Shown here one piece after another: positions 62,253-64,000 of a stretch of DNA of 64,000 nucleotides. The notes under the pieces are model-generated. The model had not been told where the DNA came from. It searched no databases and saw nothing but the letters and a program-made list of their open reading frames with translations. The DNA comes from Salinisphaera hydrothermalis. GTDB lineage: Bacteria > Pseudomonadota > Gammaproteobacteria > Nevskiales > Salinisphaeraceae. Each line of letters begins with the position of its first letter. Position 1 is the first letter of the stretch. The stretch lies in the NCBI RefSeq assembly GCF_040361195.1, contig NZ_APNE01000006.1; one strand, given 5' to 3'. Both the position numbers and the translations under genes were made by a program.

Positions 62253-63080
62253 TCAACCGGGCGCGTTCGCGCGCAAATCCAGGTCATAGAGCCGGTCGTC
62301 ACCCAGCGGGTAAGACCGGCACGCCGGCCGGCGCGCGTCGCGCAGCGTCTCGATCTCGGCCAGCGCCAGCGCGGGGCGACCGGAGCCGATCAACAGGGGC
62401 GCGACGACCGTATGCAAACGATCGATACAGTCGGCGTCGATAAAGCGCGAGATCGTCACGCCGCCGCCTTCGACCAGCACCCGATGCAAGCCGCGGGCCG
62501 CCAGCGCCGCTAACAAACGATGCGGCAAGTCCGCTGCACCGGTGGCATTGATGCGGAGCGCCATCGCGCCCGGCGCGGCGTCGCGCTCATCACTCACGAC
62601 ATGCCACGTCGGTGGCCCATGATCGCGAAACAACCGGCGATCCCGCGACACCCGTCCGCGCGGATCGAGCACCACGCGAACCGGATGCTCGCCCTCGACG
62701 TGGCGTACCGTGAGTTGCGGATCGTCGGCCTCGACCGTGCCCGCGCCCACGATCACTGCATCCACCAGCGCCCGCAGCCGGTGCAGATGCATCCGGCTTG
62801 CTTCGCCGGTGACATAATGCGAATGGCCGCTCGCGGTGGCGATACGACCGTCCAGGCTTTGACCGAGCTGGGCGATGACGATCGCCCGCGGGCCGTAGGC
62901 CACCGGCAGCAAACTGTCGAACAGCTGCGCCGCGTCGTCGTCTACGGCAGTCTGTGCTGACCAGCGCCCGCCCGGCTCGACGACGAGCCGGTCGTCGACC
63001 TGCCACGGACCCGAGGCGTTGCGCTCGCGCGCATCGCGGATCACGCGCCAGGCGTACTTGGAATCGATAACTGGCATCAT
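62253..63080 (-). CDS. RibD C-terminal (HTP reductase) domain protein
   Basis: Residues about 62-270 match the RibD C-terminal reductase: IVIAQLGQSLDGRIATASGH, LHRLRALVDAVIVGAGTVEADDP, VRVVLDPRGRV, then VEGGGVTISRFI. This domain reduces the ribosyl group of a pyrimidine to ribityl with NADPH. The deaminase domain of RibD is absent, and the first 60 residues are an extension of unknown role. It is convergent with the methyltransferase gene and divergent from the GTP cyclohydrolase gene. I infer that it supplies a reduced pyrimidine to the neighbouring pathway, or acts on a related substrate. Confidence 0.87.
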   Translation of the reverse strand: MMPVIDSKYAWRVIRDARERNASGPWQVDDRLVVEPGGRWSAQTAVDDDAAQLFDSLLPVAYGPRAIVIAQLGQSLDGRIATASGHSHYVTGEASRMHLHRLRALVDAVIVGAGTVEADDPQLTVRHVEGEHPVRVVLDPRGRVSRDRRLFRDHGPPTWHVVSDERDAAPGAMALRINATGAADLPHRLLAALAARGLHRVLVEGGGVTISRFIDADCIDRLHTVVAPLLIGSGRPALALAEIETLRDARRPACRSYPLGDDRLYDLDLRANAPG

Positions 63081-63149
63081 ACGCAGCCTTTAAACGCGCC
63101 TGGACGGCCCTATCGTCCGCGGATTCACGCCAGCCTAAGGCACGGTTGC

Positions 63150-64000
63150 ATGACTGCCCAGCATTTGGAATCGATACAGGACCGTTTCATGCAACACATC
63201 GAGCGTGCGATCTTCGATCTCCGGCGCGGTCTTCCCGTAGTCATCGAGGGGCGGCACTCGCGACATCTCGTCGCGCCGATCGAGGCGACCACCTCGGATC
63301 TGCTCCAAGACATGAAGGACGGCGCCCGCACCGCGCCGCAGCTTGTATTGACCGAGCATCGGTTGGCCCATCTCGGCCGCTCGAACGCCGACGCCCCCGC
63401 AGCCATCGAATTGCAGACCGACGACGCGCGCGAGGACGTGATTCGCTGGGCGGCCGATCCAGACGCCGACTGGCCACCCTCTCGTCAGCCGGTGGCGATT
63501 TCCGACGTCGGCCACGCCGCGCTCGCGCTGATGCGTCGCGGCTTGCTCATTCCGGCCGCGATCGTGATCGAGCCCGACGACAGCCTCGGACCGGCGATCC
63601 AGCGTCGACTCGATCGCGGCGACCTGTTGTCGGTGACCGCGGCCGACGTATTCGCGCATCGGCACGCGGCGCCCTCGCTGCTGCGCCGAGTGAGCGAAGC
63701 CAACGTGCCGCTGGAAGCCGCGCCGCATTCTCGCTTCGTCATCTTCCGCGAGGCCGATGGCATGCGCGAGCATGTGGCCATCATCATCGGCGATTCCGCG
63801 CAATGGGCCACGCCAGTCCCGGTGCGCCTGCACTCCGCGTGCCTGACCGGCGACCTGTTCGGCAGCCTGCGCTGCGATTGCGGGCCACAGCTCAAAGCCA
63901 GCCTCGCCACCATCAGCAAGCGTGGCGGCGGCGTCCTGCTGTATCTGGCCCAGGAAGGCCGCGGCATCGGCCTGGCCAATAAGATGCGGGCCTACCAGAT
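63150..64000 (+). CDS. ribA: GTP cyclohydrolase II, partial, with degenerate RibB-like N-terminal domain
   Basis: The frame opens at 63150 and runs off the window edge, so only about 283 residues are seen. From about residue 200 it is a GTP cyclohydrolase II, with zinc ligands C231, C242 and C244 in HSACLTGDLFGSLRCDCG and the catalytic block QEGRGIGLANKMRAY. The first 190 residues resemble a RibB (DHBP synthase) domain (IERAIFDLRRGLPVVIEG), but the acidic catalytic segment DEDRENEGD is absent. The enzyme makes the pyrimidine precursor of riboflavin from GTP. Its placement points to supplying the adjacent pterin-like pathway. Confidence 0.87.
   Translation, partial: MTAQHLESIQDRFMQHIERAIFDLRRGLPVVIEGRHSRHLVAPIEATTSDLLQDMKDGARTAPQLVLTEHRLAHLGRSNADAPAAIELQTDDAREDVIRWAADPDADWPPSRQPVAISDVGHAALALMRRGLLIPAAIVIEPDDSLGPAIQRRLDRGDLLSVTAADVFAHRHAAPSLLRRVSEANVPLEAAPHSRFVIFREADGMREHVAIIIGDSAQWATPVPVRLHSACLTGDLFGSLRCDCGPQLKASLATISKRGGGVLLYLAQEGRGIGLANKMRAYQ

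Noticed and set aside
62253..64000. Ordinary riboflavin operon
   Set aside because: RibE, RibH and the RibD deaminase domain are missing, the RibB domain is degenerate, and the genes are interleaved with a glycosyltransferase and methyltransferase.

Overview
The window is GC-rich, densely packed bacterial chromosome. It carries a complete type II secretion (T2SS) operon, hrpA, purEK, a cyclopropane fatty acid synthase and a periplasmic PaoABC-type aldehyde oxidoreductase. This gene set and the protein style point to a free-living gammaproteobacterium, possibly a halophilic or marine lineage such as Salinisphaera. The genus is only a guess, because there is no rRNA or other strong taxonomic marker in the window. 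I see no CRISPR array, no complete insertion sequence, no full prophage and no rRNA. The one RNA gene I am sure of is tRNA-Leu(UAG).

Layout. Positions 1-1180 look accessory: a 246-bp element bounded by inverted repeats, a small membrane protein and a small helix-turn-helix protein with a palindromic promoter. Positions 1198-9660 hold transport and metabolism genes: a CDF metal transporter, a DadA-like oxidase, a TPP riboswitch controlling a PnuC-family transporter plus a NadR-like kinase, small exported proteins, an iron alcohol dehydrogenase and an acetate transporter. Within this stretch, 8251-9077 has no protein gene but appears to encode a small structured RNA on the minus strand. Positions 9729-15668 carry a Tat-exported multicopper oxidase, a phospholipase C-like lipoprotein, a beta-carbonic anhydrase, a GNAT acetyltransferase, AcpH and an IalB-like protein. 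Positions 16047-30954 contain hrpA, an acyl-CoA thioesterase, an AmiD-like amidase, a serine/threonine-rich repeat protein, FUSC-purK-purE, two TPM proteins with LemA, a candidate PD-(D/E)XK protein, a MATE exporter and Gph.

Positions 31004-36760 form a molybdenum hydroxylase locus (XdhC, a MocA-like protein, PaoA, PaoB, PaoC). They are followed by an atypical response regulator, tRNA-Leu, an acetolactate synthase-like enzyme, GloA and EtfBA. Positions 42678-57400 are the secretion locus: gspA and gspB on the minus strand, diverging from gspC-D-E-F-G-H-I-J-K-L-M-N on the plus strand. Most junctions there overlap by 4 bp, so this is one co-translated operon for an outer-membrane secretion machine.

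The most interesting region is 58952 to the right edge. It holds a zinc-type MDR dehydrogenase, a 6-pyruvoyltetrahydropterin-synthase-like protein missing key catalytic residues, a family 4 glycosyltransferase, a SAM methyltransferase, a RibD-type reductase and a GTP cyclohydrolase II with a degenerate N-terminal RibB-like domain. The last gene is cut by the window edge. Together they look like a pathway that takes a GTP-derived pyrimidine or pteridine, reduces it, then glycosylates and methylates it. I infer a specialised metabolite or cofactor rather than ordinary riboflavin synthesis. A second notable unit is the TPP-riboswitch operon at 4060-5406, which pairs a predicted thiamine importer with a kinase of the nicotinamide-riboside kinase family and suggests a non-standard thiamine kinase.
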